This document shows positions 1-9,136 of a stretch of DNA of 64,000 bases, piece after piece. The notes under the pieces were generated by a model, which worked only from the letters and a program-made list of their open reading frames with translations, did not search any database and was not told the DNA's origin. The position numbers and the translations under genes are program-made. The DNA is from Glaciecola amylolytica. GTDB lineage: Bacteria; Bacteroidota; Bacteroidia; Flavobacteriales_D; Crocinitomicaceae. Position 1 is the stretch's first letter. Every line of letters begins with the position of its first letter. The stretch covers positions 4,211,501-4,275,500 of the forward strand of contig CP034120.1 in assembly GCA_003856375.1 (NCBI GenBank), written 5' to 3'.

Positions 1-1528
1 CCTGTTCTTTGTTCATACGGTCGTACAAATCATCAAATTTCGGACTTCTGTATTTGAAAGGATTCATGAATTCGGAATTCATCGCTGCATATTTTCCGTA
101 GAAAATGCTCAGGAAACTTTCTCCGTCCGGATAGTCAGCAATCCAACCGGAAACCCACATACTTGCCTTTCCGGATTTGACATACTGATTGCGTGTTTCA
201 AAATCAATCAGTTCTACGAATACCGAAATACCCAGATTTTCTTTCAATTGCTGAGCAATGCCTTTTGCCAGCAAGTGGTTGGCAGCGTCTTTGTTTCCGC
301 TCACATAGATTGTCATGACCGGGAAACCGTTTCCATTCGGGAAACCTGCTTGCGCAAGTAATGCTTTGGCTTTTGCAACATTGTAATCAGGTCCTTTCAC
401 CCGGTTTGCAGGGAAAAACTCGGTATTCGGAATGAATCCGTTCAAAACCGGATATCCTTCACCAAGCAAGGTGTGATTTACCAGATTTACGCGGTTGATA
501 GCGTGATTAATCGCTTTTCTGACGCGCACATCCTTGAAGGCAGGATTTCTTTGAGACATTCCCAAAAAAGTAACTGAAAAGGATTGTTTGGAATCAACTT
601 TGTGTTTCACCGTCTTTCCTTCCTGAGCTTCCTGCAAAGAACCTAAGATATTGTCCACTTCTTCCGTGGGAATTTCCAATACAAGGTCTATTTTTCGCTC
701 TCTGAAAGCAATGAGTTCACTTCGTTTGTTTTTGGTATAACTCAATTCTATTTCTGCAAGGAACGGAAGCTGATTCCCGAATTGGTCTTTTGCCCAGTAA
801 TTCGGATTGCGTTTCAAGGTGAGTCCTTTTCCGGAAAAATCTTCCAGCATGAAGGGCCCTGTTCCTACAGGATGGTTTTTGATATCATTTTTGTACAGAT
901 CGTATGCTTCTTTGGGGAAAACTCCAAAACCGGAGTAAGTGAGCAATTTGTCGAAACCAGCAAAGGCTTCCACCAGATCAATCCGGAGCTTGTATTTGCT
1001 CAATACTTTAATTCCTGAAACTCCGCCGGCTTTCAATTGTGTTTTGGTAGCATCGTTATAGGCAGCAGCTCCCACAACGCGGTCGTGGAGCATGAAACTG
1101 ACTTCGTTTATTTTCAATCCGCTGCAAGCCATGTCGAGCGTAAACTTCACATCATCTGCAGTCAATTCGCGGCCTTCTCCGTCCAGACATTCATCCGGAT
1201 GGAAGTAAACACCTTTTCGGATGGATAAAGTATAGGATTTCCCGTCGGGTGAAATGCTGAAACTTTCTGCAACAGATGGAATCACCTTGGATCCGGATGC
1301 ATCGAGACGCAAAATGGGGTCAAAAATCTGGGAAGTAATTCGTTGTGTATAAAGAGTAGTAGCTTGAAGGGGAAATAATGCTTCTATTTTTTCAGAAGAC
1401 ATGAAGCGAAATTCACCTCCATACCTGGCTCCTCCGATAGCTTTCAGATCTTCCACATTTACCGAATCATCCGAACATCCAGCAAAACCGAAAGCAAGCA
1501 AGGAAATAAGAATGAACTGTTTAAACAT
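1..1528 (-). CDS. Peptide ABC transporter substrate-binding lipoprotein (family 5), partial
   Basis: The gene runs off the left edge of the window, so only about the first 509 residues are visible. It begins at an ATG at 1528 with MFKQFILISLLAFGFAGCSDD, a lipoprotein signal peptide whose lipobox is FAGC, so the mature protein is probably lipid-anchored. Downstream is the typical SBP_bac_5 layout: an early segment like FDPILRLDASG, then SFSISPDGKSYTLSIRKGVYFHPDE, later GTGPFMLE and FKDVRVRKAINHAINR. This family binds oligopeptides (OppA/DppA type), nickel or related ligands for an ABC importer. No permease or ATPase gene is visible beside it, so the ligand is unknown. The family call is firm; the substrate is inferred only from family habit. 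Confidence 0.9.
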   Translation of the reverse strand, partial: MFKQFILISLLAFGFAGCSDDSVNVEDLKAIGGARYGGEFRFMSSEKIEALFPLQATTLYTQRITSQIFDPILRLDASGSKVIPSVAESFSISPDGKSYTLSIRKGVYFHPDECLDGEGRELTADDVKFTLDMACSGLKINEVSFMLHDRVVGAAAYNDATKTQLKAGGVSGIKVLSKYKLRIDLVEAFAGFDKLLTYSGFGVFPKEAYDLYKNDIKNHPVGTGPFMLEDFSGKGLTLKRNPNYWAKDQFGNQLPFLAEIELSYTKNKRSELIAFRERKIDLVLEIPTEEVDNILGSLQEAQEGKTVKHKVDSKQSFSVTFLGMSQRNPAFKDVRVRKAINHAINRVNLVNHTLLGEGYPVLNGFIPNTEFFPANRVKGPDYNVAKAKALLAQAGFPNGNGFPVMTIYVSGNKDAANHLLAKGIAQQLKENLGISVFVELIDFETRNQYVKSGKASMWVSGWIADYPDGESFLSIFYGKYAAMNSEFMNPFKYRSPKFDDLYDRMNKEQ

Positions 1529-1640
1529 AGTAAGTACCGTTGTAGTGATTCACAAAAATAACATTTAAAACAAATTGCGCTAACCTGGAAGAAATATACT
1601 AAAGTATGCTTTTTCGAGAGGTCATTCCTTAAAAAGGCAA

Positions 1641-1660
1641 AAGCCCCATAATTGGAGCTT
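1641..1660 (-). terminator. Probable intrinsic terminator of trpS
   Basis: On the minus strand AAGCTCC (1660-1654) pairs with GGGGCTT (1647-1641), with one G-T pair and a six-base AT-rich loop, followed by TTGCCTTTTT. It lies about 100 bases past the trpS stop. A second 7-bp hairpin (TTATGTT/AACATAA, 1687-1705) lies between it and the gene. Confidence 0.55.
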
Positions 1661-1760
1661 CAGCATGTTGGTTTAATAAGAGTAGTTTATGTTGGTGTAA
1701 CATAAGTTGATTCAAATATAGTACTTTTTGATTAAACGGTATAGTTTATTAAAAAAATTT

Positions 1761-2729
1761 TTAGTATCCGATTTTGTTCCTAACTCGTTTTAGTGTCTCC
1801 TGAGCAATTAGTCTTGCTTTAGAAGCCCCTATTTCTAAGGCTTTATCAATCTGTGACTTGTCTGCCATCAATTCGTTATATTTTTGTCTTTCTGTTGAAA
1901 ATTTAGTTAAGATCAACTCCAAAAGTGCCGTTTTAGCATGTCCGTAACCAAATCCGCCAGCGAGGTACTTGCTTCGCATGCTTTCATTTTCTTCAGCAGA
2001 AGCTAAAAGACGGTAGATTTTGTAAATATTGCACGTGTCCGGATCCTTTGGTTCTTCCAGTCCTTTACTGTCTGTAATAATCGACATGACCTGTTTTTTC
2101 AACTCCTTTTCAGGCAGGAAAATATTGATAATGTTACCTCTTGACTTACTCATTTTTTCACCGTCCGTTCCCGGAACGATTTCCGTGTTTTCGTCAATTT
2201 TCGCATCCGGAAGAACAAAGGTTTCTCCCATCTGATGATTGAATCTGGAGGCTACATCACGTGTGAATTCAAGATGCTGCAACTGATCTTTACCAACCGG
2301 AACCAATTCCGCATCGTAAATCAGGATGTCGGCCGCCATGAGCATCGGATAAGTAAAAAGACCGGAATTCACATCGTCCAAACGATCTGCTTTATCCTTG
2401 AAACCATGCGCCAAACTCAATCTTTTGAAAGGAAAGAAACACAATAAATGCCACATTAATTCCGAAACTTCTGCTACATCACTTTGTCTGTAATAAGTGG
2501 TGTTTTCAGGGTTCAACCCGCAAGCTAACCAAACAGCTGCTGTAGAATACGTGTTTTCACGCATGATTCCGGAATCTTTGATCTGAGTCAAAGAATGTAA
2601 ATTCGCTATAAAAAGAAAAGACTCGTTCTGAGGGTCTTTCGACATTTTAATAGCAGGTAGGATTGCACCGAGCAAATTCCCCAAGTGTGGAGTACCCGTG
2701 CTTTGAATACCTGTAAGAACTCGTGACAT
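1761..2729 (-). CDS. trpS: Tryptophanyl-tRNA synthetase
   Basis: This class I aminoacyl-tRNA synthetase charges tRNA-Trp with tryptophan in the cytoplasm. The 322-residue length is normal for bacterial TrpS. The HIGH-box equivalent TGTPHLGN is at residues 11-18, and the KMSKS loop is exact at residues 192-196 (EKMSKSRGN). The segment GKDQLQHLEFTRDVA around residues 146-160 is a further TrpS signature. The ATG at 2729 gives the standard N-terminus MSRVLTGIQSTG. It is transcribed alone, divergent from the acyltransferase at 2850, and ends before a hairpin terminator. Nothing in the leader suggests tryptophan-dependent control. Confidence 0.98.
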   Translation of the reverse strand: MSRVLTGIQSTGTPHLGNLLGAILPAIKMSKDPQNESFLFIANLHSLTQIKDSGIMRENTYSTAAVWLACGLNPENTTYYRQSDVAEVSELMWHLLCFFPFKRLSLAHGFKDKADRLDDVNSGLFTYPMLMAADILIYDAELVPVGKDQLQHLEFTRDVASRFNHQMGETFVLPDAKIDENTEIVPGTDGEKMSKSRGNIINIFLPEKELKKQVMSIITDSKGLEEPKDPDTCNIYKIYRLLASAEENESMRSKYLAGGFGYGHAKTALLELILTKFSTERQKYNELMADKSQIDKALEIGASKARLIAQETLKRVRNKIGY

Positions 2730-2849
2730 TTGAATTGTTTTTTGCGAATTTACTCGTTTCTCTTCGCTTAATCGAATGAATTGTTTAGAATTTCGAGATT
2801 GGCTGTTTTTTTGTTACCGATTTTTCAATGGAAGCGTTATTTTTGAGAG

Positions 2850-3605
2850 GTGAAGCAGTTCCTGGGAGTCTTAAGTTTATGTTATAAGTTGTACGTCGGG
2901 CTGATCTTCGTAACAACCCTGCTGTTTTTCTACCCTTTTATTTGGATCACACTGGCCCGCGTTTCCTGGAGGAAATGGAGTTTCCCGATTAATGTAGTTT
3001 GGAGTTATACGGTGAGAATTCTGAGTTTCATCTGGGTGCACCGCCTGAGAAAAGTGAAACTTCCCAAAGGGCCGTACCTGATTGTTTCCAATCATACTTC
3101 ATATTTCGACATTTTCATCATGTATTCCCTTTTGCCGCGCCACCGGTTTTTGTTTATGGGGAAAAGCGAAATTTTGAGTTATCCCCTGATGAAAACTTTC
3201 TTTAAGAAATTGAATATTCCGGTTTATCGTAATGATCGGATCAAATCTGCGAAATCATTCATTCAGGCCAAGAATGCGATAAAAGATGGGTGGTCGATCG
3301 TGATTTTTCCGGAAGGAGGAATTCCCGATTTTGATTTGCCACAAATGGCACCTTTCAAAGAAGGAGCATTCAAATTGTCGAAGAATGCTCAGATTCCGAT
3401 TGTCCCGATTACTTTTCTGGATCATTACCACATGTTCTCGGATCCGGATCAGGTGTTGGGATATGCGCATCCCGGAATTTCGCGGGTTTACATGCACGAT
3501 ATTATTTCAGTTGAAAAGCAAAACGGGATGTCGGAAACAGAATTATCCGATTACGTGTTTGATGTTTTGGCCGGACCTTTGAGACAAAGAGCTTTAATGA
3601 AGTAA
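2850..3605 (+). CDS. plsC: 1-acyl-sn-glycerol-3-phosphate acyltransferase family protein
   Basis: This is a membrane acyltransferase of the PlsC/AGPAT family, which moves a fatty acyl group onto lysophosphatidic acid in phospholipid synthesis. An N-terminal hydrophobic stretch (about residues 6-35) is followed by the catalytic NHX4D motif, NHTSYFD, at 81-87 and by FPEGG at 153-157, the glycerol-phosphate-binding motif. At 251 residues it has ordinary family length. The start is a GTG at 2850; no nearby ATG fits better. A TATTTTTG box at 2838-2845 sits only four bases before the start, so the transcript may have almost no leader. The exact acyl acceptor is not proven by sequence. Confidence 0.88.
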   Translation: MKQFLGVLSLCYKLYVGLIFVTTLLFFYPFIWITLARVSWRKWSFPINVVWSYTVRILSFIWVHRLRKVKLPKGPYLIVSNHTSYFDIFIMYSLLPRHRFLFMGKSEILSYPLMKTFFKKLNIPVYRNDRIKSAKSFIQAKNAIKDGWSIVIFPEGGIPDFDLPQMAPFKEGAFKLSKNAQIPIVPITFLDHYHMFSDPDQVLGYAHPGISRVYMHDIISVEKQNGMSETELSDYVFDVLAGPLRQRALMK

Positions 3606-3643
3606 TCGAAAAGCAATTCGAGCAAATTTTGTAATTTTGCAGC

Positions 3644-3937
3644 ATGGAAAAAATCTCTGAAGAAACAATTGATCACATTGCACACCTTTCAAGACTGCGT
3701 TTTGAAGGAGATGCGAAGGTTGCTATCCGTGAAGATTTGGATAAGATTATCGGATTTATGGGGAAATTGTCTGAGATTCCGACAGATGACGTAGAACCGT
3801 TGATTTTCATGAGTGATGAAGTGAATGTACTTCGCGATGATGTGCCGGAAGTAACGATCACACAAGCAGAAGCATTGAAAAATGCACCGAAGAAAGATTC
3901 GGATTATTTCCGTATTGCAAAGGTTTTAGACAAGTAA
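3644..3937 (+). CDS. gatC: Asp-tRNA(Asn)/Glu-tRNA(Gln) amidotransferase subunit C
   Basis: GatC is the small stabilising subunit of the GatCAB complex, which amidates Glu-tRNA(Gln) and/or Asp-tRNA(Asn). The 97-residue protein has the family pattern: MEKISEETIDHIAHLSRLRF at the N-terminus, then a central LDKIIGFMGKLSEIPTDDVEP and the C-terminal LRDDVP segment. The subunit A gene is about 7.6 kb away at 11504-12910 and gatB is not in the window, so the subunits are scattered, as in many Bacteroidota. A TAATTTTG box (3632-3639) ends four bases before the ATG, hinting at a leaderless message. Confidence 0.95.
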   Translation: MEKISEETIDHIAHLSRLRFEGDAKVAIREDLDKIIGFMGKLSEIPTDDVEPLIFMSDEVNVLRDDVPEVTITQAEALKNAPKKDSDYFRIAKVLDK

Positions 3938-3940
3938 GAA

Positions 3941-4789
3941 CTAAAACACCCATCCAATCGTAATTCCTGCATAAGGTTGAAATCTGATTTCTGCTTCTCC
4001 TCCCCGGAATACGAATAAATCCGGATTAGGTCTGTATTCAACATGCGGCATTCGGGTAAAAAGCAAATCTGCTCCAAGGAAAAGATGCTCGTTGATCTGC
4101 TGACGGAAGTTATAGCGGATATAATAACCGGCTCTGTTAAATGCATATTTTTTGGGCGCCCGCTCAGAAGGATTTTCTCCCGGAATCTTGATATAACCCT
4201 GAAGATCGTAGTTTAAACCGTAATAAACTCCCGCAGAAAAAGTGTGCTGTCTTTTCAGACGATCCGCTGCGCTGTATTCATCCAGAATAAAAGAAAAGCC
4301 AAGAGAGGCAGAAAGCCGGTTGATGCTGTTGATGACTTTGTAGTTTCCCTGATCATCGACAGCATAGCTGTAGTAATCGGTTCTTTTAGCCGCAAATTTG
4401 TAATATGTAAGTCCCAGATCGAGCTGTAATCTTTTTTGACTCCATGAACGAGTGCGGACTTCTGTTTCCGTAGGATCGATTCGTGGTTTTTCAGTGGTTA
4501 GCAATGTGACTCCCAATGCGATGTCAGACAAAGAATTCTTCCGGTTCACATTGGGCGAGGTTTTTTTCATGGAAGAAAGCGGATATGCAGCTATTTCCTG
4601 ATTATGTCTTGCAGCAATGGAAAGGTATTTATTGAAGCGATAAGTGATTTTTCCCTGAATGTTATAAGAAAGGGTAGTTTGTATACTTGCGTTTATGGGT
4701 GAGAGTTCCATTACGAGCTGATCACTGTTCTGCTGTCCGGATGAAAAAATTGAAACGAAACAAACGGGTATTAGAATCGCTGTTTTCAT
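3941..4789 (-). CDS. Secreted protein, probable outer-membrane beta-barrel, function unknown
   Basis: The 282-residue protein begins with a short signal peptide (MKTAILIPVCFVSIFSSGQQ). The rest is rich in alternating aromatic/polar strands such as GKITYRFNKYLSIAARHNQ, LDLGLTYYKFAAK, FSAGVYYGLNYD and GYYIRYNFRQ, and it ends in a phenylalanine (GITIGWVF). That pattern fits an outer-membrane beta-barrel recognised by the BAM complex. No enzymatic motif was seen. It converges on gatC with three bases between stops. Its upstream region contains a perfect 8-bp inverted repeat (4817-4839). The barrel assignment is inference from strand pattern; the role is unknown. Confidence 0.6.
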   Translation of the reverse strand: MKTAILIPVCFVSIFSSGQQNSDQLVMELSPINASIQTTLSYNIQGKITYRFNKYLSIAARHNQEIAAYPLSSMKKTSPNVNRKNSLSDIALGVTLLTTEKPRIDPTETEVRTRSWSQKRLQLDLGLTYYKFAAKRTDYYSYAVDDQGNYKVINSINRLSASLGFSFILDEYSAADRLKRQHTFSAGVYYGLNYDLQGYIKIPGENPSERAPKKYAFNRAGYYIRYNFRQQINEHLFLGADLLFTRMPHVEYRPNPDLFVFRGGEAEIRFQPYAGITIGWVF

Positions 4790-4816
4790 AAATTGAGTTT
4801 GTTTGGTGGTTTGTTA

Positions 4817-4839
4817 CTATCAATGAATTTAATTGATAG
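4817..4839. repeat. Perfect 8-bp inverted repeat upstream of the barrel-like gene
   Basis: CTATCAAT (4817-4824) and ATTGATAG (4832-4839) are separated by seven bases and lie 28-50 bases upstream of the start at 4789. The placement suits an operator or leader hairpin, but no regulator can be named. Confidence 0.35.
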
Positions 4840-4954
4840 ATCACATAACGCTAATTTGTTTTCGAAGAAATAAAGAATAGTTGATTCTGAAAATGACAAT
4901 TAACATCACGGGTTGCTGCGTGAAAATTTAGTTGGTGCTGATGAATAACGGATT

Positions 4955-4991
4955 AAAAAAATCCCCAAACTGCCTGCGCAAATTTGGGGAT
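4955..4991 (-). terminator. Intrinsic terminator of pgk
   Basis: On the minus strand ATCCCCAAA (4991-4983) pairs perfectly with TTTGGGGAT (4969-4961) across a 13-base loop, followed by a run of six T. It lies about 24 bases beyond the pgk stop codon. Confidence 0.8.
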
Positions 4992-5014
4992 TCCTGATTT
5001 CTATTTATTCGTTT

Positions 5015-6208
5015 TTACGAACGAATTGCCTTAATGCCAGGTAATTCAATTCCTTCTAAATATTCTAACATCGCGCCTCCTCCGGTAGAAACGTAACTTA
5101 CTTTGTCAGCCAATCCGAATTGATTGATTGCTGCTACGGAATCACCTCCACCGATTAGAGAAAATGCTCCTTTTTCAGTTGCTTTTACAATGGATTGAGC
5201 TACTTCGGCCGTTCCTTTCTGGAAATTGCTCATTTCAAAAACTCCCATCGGACCATTCCACAAGATCAATTTGGAATCCTCAATGATCTCAGCACATGCT
5301 TTGATAGATTCAGGACCGATATCCAAGCCCATCCATCCCGAAGGAATTGCGTTGATCGGAACCAACTGTGTGCTTGCGTTGTTGTCAAACTTATCTGCAA
5401 CAATCGTATCTGTCGGAATGTATAAATTCACTCCTTTTGCTTTTGCCTTTGCCAAAATATCGTTGGCAACATTGAGGAATTCATCTTCGACCAAAGAGCT
5501 TCCCACATTTCCTCCCTGAGCTTTTACAAAAGTGTAAGCCATTCCGCCACCAACAATCAGGTTGTCTACTTTTTCCAATAAACGATCAATAATGGTGATT
5601 TTGGAAGAAACTTTTGCCCCTCCAACAATAGCAGTAAGCGGCTTGTCATCGCTGTTCAAAACGCGGTCCACACTTTTGATTTCTGCTTCCAGTAAGTAAC
5701 CGAACATTTTATCATTCGGGAAATACTTTGCTACAACAGTTGTCGAAGCATGCGCTCTGTGAGCCGTTCCGAAAGCGTCATTTACATAACAATCTCCGTG
5801 TTTCGCCAAATCTTCCGCGAAAGACTCCGTTCCTGCAGTTTCCTGCTTGTAGAAACGTACATTTTCCAATACCAGAATCTCTCCCGGTTTCAGATTAGCA
5901 CTCATTTCAAAAGCACTTGCTCCGATACAATCAGAAGCAAATTTGATGTTTTTACCCAATAAACTTTCGATTCTTCCAACGATGTGTCTCAATGAAAACT
6001 TGTCTTCAGGACCTTCTTTCGGTCGTCCCAAATGTGACATCAAGACCACGCTTCCGCCATTTTCCAAAATGTGCTTGATAGTCGGCAATGCTGCACGAAT
6101 TCGTGTATCATCAGTTATTTCCAGTGTTTCTTTGTTCAAAGGAACATTAAAATCAACACGCACCAACGCGCGCTTGTTTTGAAAATCGTAAGTTGCTATT
6201 GTTGCCAT
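5015..6208 (-). CDS. pgk: Phosphoglycerate kinase
   Basis: This glycolytic enzyme transfers phosphate between 1,3-bisphosphoglycerate and ADP. The 397-residue length is standard. Visible signatures include RVDFNVPL near residue 17, SHLGRP around 59-64, the [13 protein letters not shown] segment, [14 protein letters not shown]-type lysine region, [12 protein letters not shown], and the C-terminal nucleotide-binding loop [11 protein letters not shown]. It is a single-gene unit with a well-placed promoter (6231-6261) and a strong terminator (4955-4991). No oddities were found. Confidence 0.98.
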   Translation of the reverse strand: MATIATYDFQNKRALVRVDFNVPLNKETLEITDDTRIRAALPTIKHILENGGSVVLMSHLGRPKEGPEDKFSLRHIVGRIESLLGKNIKFASDCIGASAFEMSANLKPGEILVLENVRFYKQETAGTESFAEDLAKHGDCYVNDAFGTAHRAHASTTVVAKYFPNDKMFGYLLEAEIKSVDRVLNSDDKPLTAIVGGAKVSSKITIIDRLLEKVDNLIVGGGMAYTFVKAQGGNVGSSLVEDEFLNVANDILAKAKAKGVNLYIPTDTIVADKFDNNASTQLVPINAIPSGWMGLDIGPESIKACAEIIEDSKLILWNGPMGVFEMSNFQKGTAEVAQSIVKATEKGAFSLIGGGDSVAAINQFGLADKVSYVSTGGGAMLEYLEGIELPGIKAIRS

Positions 6209-6230
6209 TAATGGAATCTTAATTTTGCGG

Positions 6231-6261
6231 CAAAGTTAGGGTAAAGATCGGAAATGGCAAA
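6231..6261 (-). promoter_or_regulatory. Bacteroidota-type promoter of pgk
   Basis: On the minus strand TTTG (6261-6258) is followed after exactly 19 bases by TAACTTTG (6238-6231). This matches the -33 TTG / -7 TAnnTTTG consensus known for Bacteroidota primary sigma factor. Transcription would begin about 17 bases before the pgk ATG. Confidence 0.65.
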
Positions 6262-6282
6262 TTGAAATTCCGGACTGAAATA

Positions 6283-6310
6283 AAATGGCGACGAGGATCC
6301 GTCGCCATTT
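6283..6310 (-). terminator. Intrinsic terminator of the secreted protein gene at 6342
   Basis: AAATGGCGACG (6283-6293) and CGTCGCCATTT (6300-6310) form a perfect 11-bp stem with a six-base loop. Read on the minus strand it is followed by a T-rich stretch (ATTTTATTT), 30 bases past the stop at 6342. Confidence 0.75.
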
Positions 6311-6341
6311 ATGAGCAGGTAGTTTTAGAGATCGTAATTTT

Positions 6342-7142
6342 TTATTCAGACCAAAGAACAAGGTCTACAATGATCACACCGTCTTCATTCACAAGTGCAT
6401 TTGAAAGTGTTACCGTATTTGAACTGGTTCCGCTCCAATATCCGTTGAATGAATCGAAAGTATACGTTCCGGCCGGAAGGAAGAAAATCCCGGTACTGTA
6501 ACCACGCTCGTCTTCCGGATAAAGATATTCTCCCGTCGTTTGGTTGTAAGCATAGTACCCATGCAAATCGTTTGTATAAGTTGTTTGTCCCTGTGAATCT
6601 ACCAGACGAATTTCTACCGTATAGATTGTTGTCGTTTGCTTGATCACTTCAATCTCCGAAACAATATTGTCTGCAGCATCAGCTTGTGCAGCCAGAACGG
6701 TGCGAAGAGCCGGAATCAATGAATTGGCATCGTTGTAATGGTTTTGAATCACCGCATCTTTGATCTGATTTGTCAGATTAATCACATCATCATTCAAGAT
6801 AACCAGCTGAATTGTGAGCTGAGTTACGGATGTTCCGGAAAAAGGTACAGGGCTTTCATCTTGTGCTAGTCCCATAAAGTAATCGATGTCGTCCGCATTG
6901 TTTTGAACGTGATTAACAAGTACAAACAAATCGTCGTAAAATGCATCAGCATCCGGAGTTCCTGTGATATTCAATTCATAAACAAGCCGGTCAATTGCAT
7001 TTGAAGCATTTTGTACATCCTGAGGAATGTTTTCGGCCGTTTGAATGGCGTTATCAAGATTCTGTTGTGTGTTGTTCTGAGCAAAGGAAGTGCTCAAACC
7101 TGTCAGCAAAAGAGCTGCTGCATAAGTAGCTAATTTTTTCAT
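6342..7142 (-). CDS. Secreted protein of unknown function with a C-terminal beta domain
   Basis: The 266-residue product starts with a clear Sec signal peptide ending near SFAQN. Residues about 25-170 look alpha-helical, with regularly spaced hydrophobic positions and many Asp, Asn and Gln residues (NLDNAIQTAENIPQDVQNA). The last 95 residues switch to a beta-rich, Tyr/Gly/Thr-rich segment (TVEIRLVDSQGQTTY, FFLPAGTYTFDSF, SNTVTLSNALV) like an immunoglobulin/prealbumin-type sandwich. No catalytic motif was recognised. It stands alone between pgk and the envelope gene group and has its own terminator. Function is unknown. Confidence 0.6.
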   Translation of the reverse strand: MKKLATYAAALLLTGLSTSFAQNNTQQNLDNAIQTAENIPQDVQNASNAIDRLVYELNITGTPDADAFYDDLFVLVNHVQNNADDIDYFMGLAQDESPVPFSGTSVTQLTIQLVILNDDVINLTNQIKDAVIQNHYNDANSLIPALRTVLAAQADAADNIVSEIEVIKQTTTIYTVEIRLVDSQGQTTYTNDLHGYYAYNQTTGEYLYPEDERGYSTGIFFLPAGTYTFDSFNGYWSGTSSNTVTLSNALVNEDGVIIVDLVLWSE

Positions 7143-7302
7143 AGTGGAATTATTTTTTACTTCCTGAAAGGTACTTTAAGGAATATTAAAAGGTCGGAAG
7201 AAAGAATTAAGTTTTAATTAAAAAACAACTTTTTTGTGAGAAACTCTTTGGGTCTTTGCGTTTGAAAAATGAATTCTTCCCCGAGAATTGGATGATCCGA
7301 AT

Positions 7303-8118
7303 TCATGCCATTAAAAACCAAAGCCCCATCAAACCTAAAGGCAGTTCCCACATGAATTCAAGACGCAATTGATAACCTACCTTGAAGGAAATCAGGTGGC
7401 CGACCCCTCCGCAGAATAGAATGAAAGGAAGGAGCCAGTGGAATCCCAACAAATGAGCCTGAAGCAAAAGTGCCAGAAAGAGCAAGGAAAAACCAATGTA
7501 TTTTGAAAGTGAAACACCGATTAGCTGCGGAACGGTGAACAATGATTTTGGGTCATGTAATGCATCCCGACTATCGAAAGGAATGATCTGTGCGAAAACA
7601 GCAATGAAAAGAAGCAGGGGAACTTCCTGAGGAATCAGATCCAGACGTTTCAATGAAGCAAAAGGAATCAGAACAATGAGAACCCAGCTGAATGAAATCA
7701 GTATATTCTTGGCGAAAGGAAAATTTCGGATTCCGTTTCGGATCAAAGGAAGAGGAAGTGCATAAAGCGCAACAATCACCGCATTCAGGCCAATGAGGAA
7801 AAGACATTCTTTCGTCAAAGGAATGTAAAACAGGCAGGCTAAACACGAAAGAAAATTGACAACGAACCAGGTAATTTGAAAAGGGTAGGTATTTTGCATC
7901 CAAAGCAAGCGGCGATTGGAACGAACAGTATGATGTAACTGACGCAAACGGAACAAACGATGAAGCTGATAGGCGCTAACTGTTCCGGTGAAACTCCAGA
8001 GAGCGAACAATTCCAGATGATCCAGATGAAAATAACTCCCGATTCCGTAAACAAGGCTCGTTACGCACAAAGCAACCCAGCTATTTGTATAAATCAATAT
8101 GCTGAGAGTTGGTCTCAT
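7303..8118 (-). CDS. Polytopic membrane protein, UbiA-prenyltransferase-like
   Basis: The 271-residue protein is mostly hydrophobic with about eight possible membrane segments (LILYTNSWVALCVTSLVYG-like start; SLACLFYIPL; ILISFSWVLIVLIP; LLFLALLLQAHLLGF). One polar loop, PFDSRDALHDPKS, resembles the second Asp-rich motif (DxxxD) of UbiA-superfamily prenyltransferases; the first motif position holds YQLHRLFRLRQL and lacks the usual aspartates. So it may be a diverged or inactive relative. It follows the GT9 gene with one base between, so the two are probably co-transcribed with an envelope glycan role. The superfamily call is tentative. Confidence 0.5.
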   Translation of the reverse strand: MRPTLSILIYTNSWVALCVTSLVYGIGSYFHLDHLELFALWSFTGTVSAYQLHRLFRLRQLHHTVRSNRRLLWMQNTYPFQITWFVVNFLSCLACLFYIPLTKECLFLIGLNAVIVALYALPLPLIRNGIRNFPFAKNILISFSWVLIVLIPFASLKRLDLIPQEVPLLLFIAVFAQIIPFDSRDALHDPKSLFTVPQLIGVSLSKYIGFSLLFLALLLQAHLLGFHWLLPFILFCGGVGHLISFKVGYQLRLEFMWELPLGLMGLWFLMA

Positions 8119-8119
8119 A

Positions 8120-9136
8120 CTATTTTAGAATTTCTTGCAATACTGTTTCAACAGCAATATCGGAGATGCAGTCGCAGTCTTTTTTTGCTTTGCATTTAGG
8201 GCAGTTTGCATCAAAAACAAGTGCTGTTGACTGTTTGCCCAAAGGTCTCCATCTTCCGGGGTGAATCGGAATTCGGGGAGAAAACAAACCGATGGCTTTG
8301 GTATCTAAGAATCCCGCAATGTGAAGCGGTCCCGTGCTGCAGGCAACCAATGCAGAAGCATTTTTTATCAGCCAGATCAATTGGTCAATGCTCAGTTTTC
8401 CGGTTGAATCATGACATTTCGGATTGTCGGATAGTTTTTTGCGAAAGAGTTTTCCTTCTGCTTCCGTTCCGGTAAAAACAACTTCGTAACCGTTTACGAT
8501 TAATTTCTCCGCCAGATCCAGGTATTTTTCAATAGGCCATTCCCGGGCGCTTCCCTGCGATTTAGGATGAAGAACAACATATTTTTCTGTGCGAACGCTT
8601 TCAAATTCCTCCGGCAGCTGCTGTTTTTCAATCATGAAGCTCGAAGTGTATTTGTTGACTTCTTCAAATGAAGGAATTTCCGACAGACCAAAAGGGCGGA
8701 GCAGTTCGAAATTCAATTGAGCTTCGTGCAGCGGTGATTTCTTTCGGGTAAAATCCGGCCGGATATTGCAAGTGCTCAAATGAAAAAAACGGTGAGACGT
8801 TCCGATCCGGGTTGGAACAAGTGCTTTTTTGAACAGTTTAGCCAATTCCTTTTTGGGAAAAACGTGAACCACTGCATCGATTCCAAGGTTTTCAACCGCG
8901 TCGATCTGTTCCTTTTTAGGCAGTGTAAACAAATCATCTACTTTGACAATATCATCAATTGCAGTATAGTATTTTACGATCGGAGCGGTGTAATTTCTGC
9001 AAAAAAAAGTGATTCTGCAATCCGGAAACTGCTCCTTCAACCAGGCCGTAACCGGAAGTGTGAGTAATACATCGCCAATACTGTCGACCCGACTAATTGC
9101 AATATGTCTTCCGTTCCAATTCTTATTTTCCTTCAC
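8120..9136 (-). CDS. Glycosyltransferase family 9 (heptosyltransferase-like)
   Basis: GT9 enzymes such as WaaC/WaaF add heptose to the lipopolysaccharide inner core on the cytoplasmic face. Family features here include ISRVDSIGDVLLTLPVTAWLK near the N-terminus, VVLHPKSQG for the nucleotide-sugar side, and the strongly conserved late segment NASALVACSTGPLHIAG. A Cys-rich tail (CPKCKAKKDCDC) is a Bacteroidota variant. The start is a GTG at 9136 inside the end of the upstream GT2 gene (14-base overlap), which indicates translational coupling. Its donor sugar cannot be told from sequence. Length 338 residues is normal. Confidence 0.85.
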   Translation of the reverse strand: MKENKNWNGRHIAISRVDSIGDVLLTLPVTAWLKEQFPDCRITFFCRNYTAPIVKYYTAIDDIVKVDDLFTLPKKEQIDAVENLGIDAVVHVFPKKELAKLFKKALVPTRIGTSHRFFHLSTCNIRPDFTRKKSPLHEAQLNFELLRPFGLSEIPSFEEVNKYTSSFMIEKQQLPEEFESVRTEKYVVLHPKSQGSAREWPIEKYLDLAEKLIVNGYEVVFTGTEAEGKLFRKKLSDNPKCHDSTGKLSIDQLIWLIKNASALVACSTGPLHIAGFLDTKAIGLFSPRIPIHPGRWRPLGKQSTALVFDANCPKCKAKKDCDCISDIAVETVLQEILK

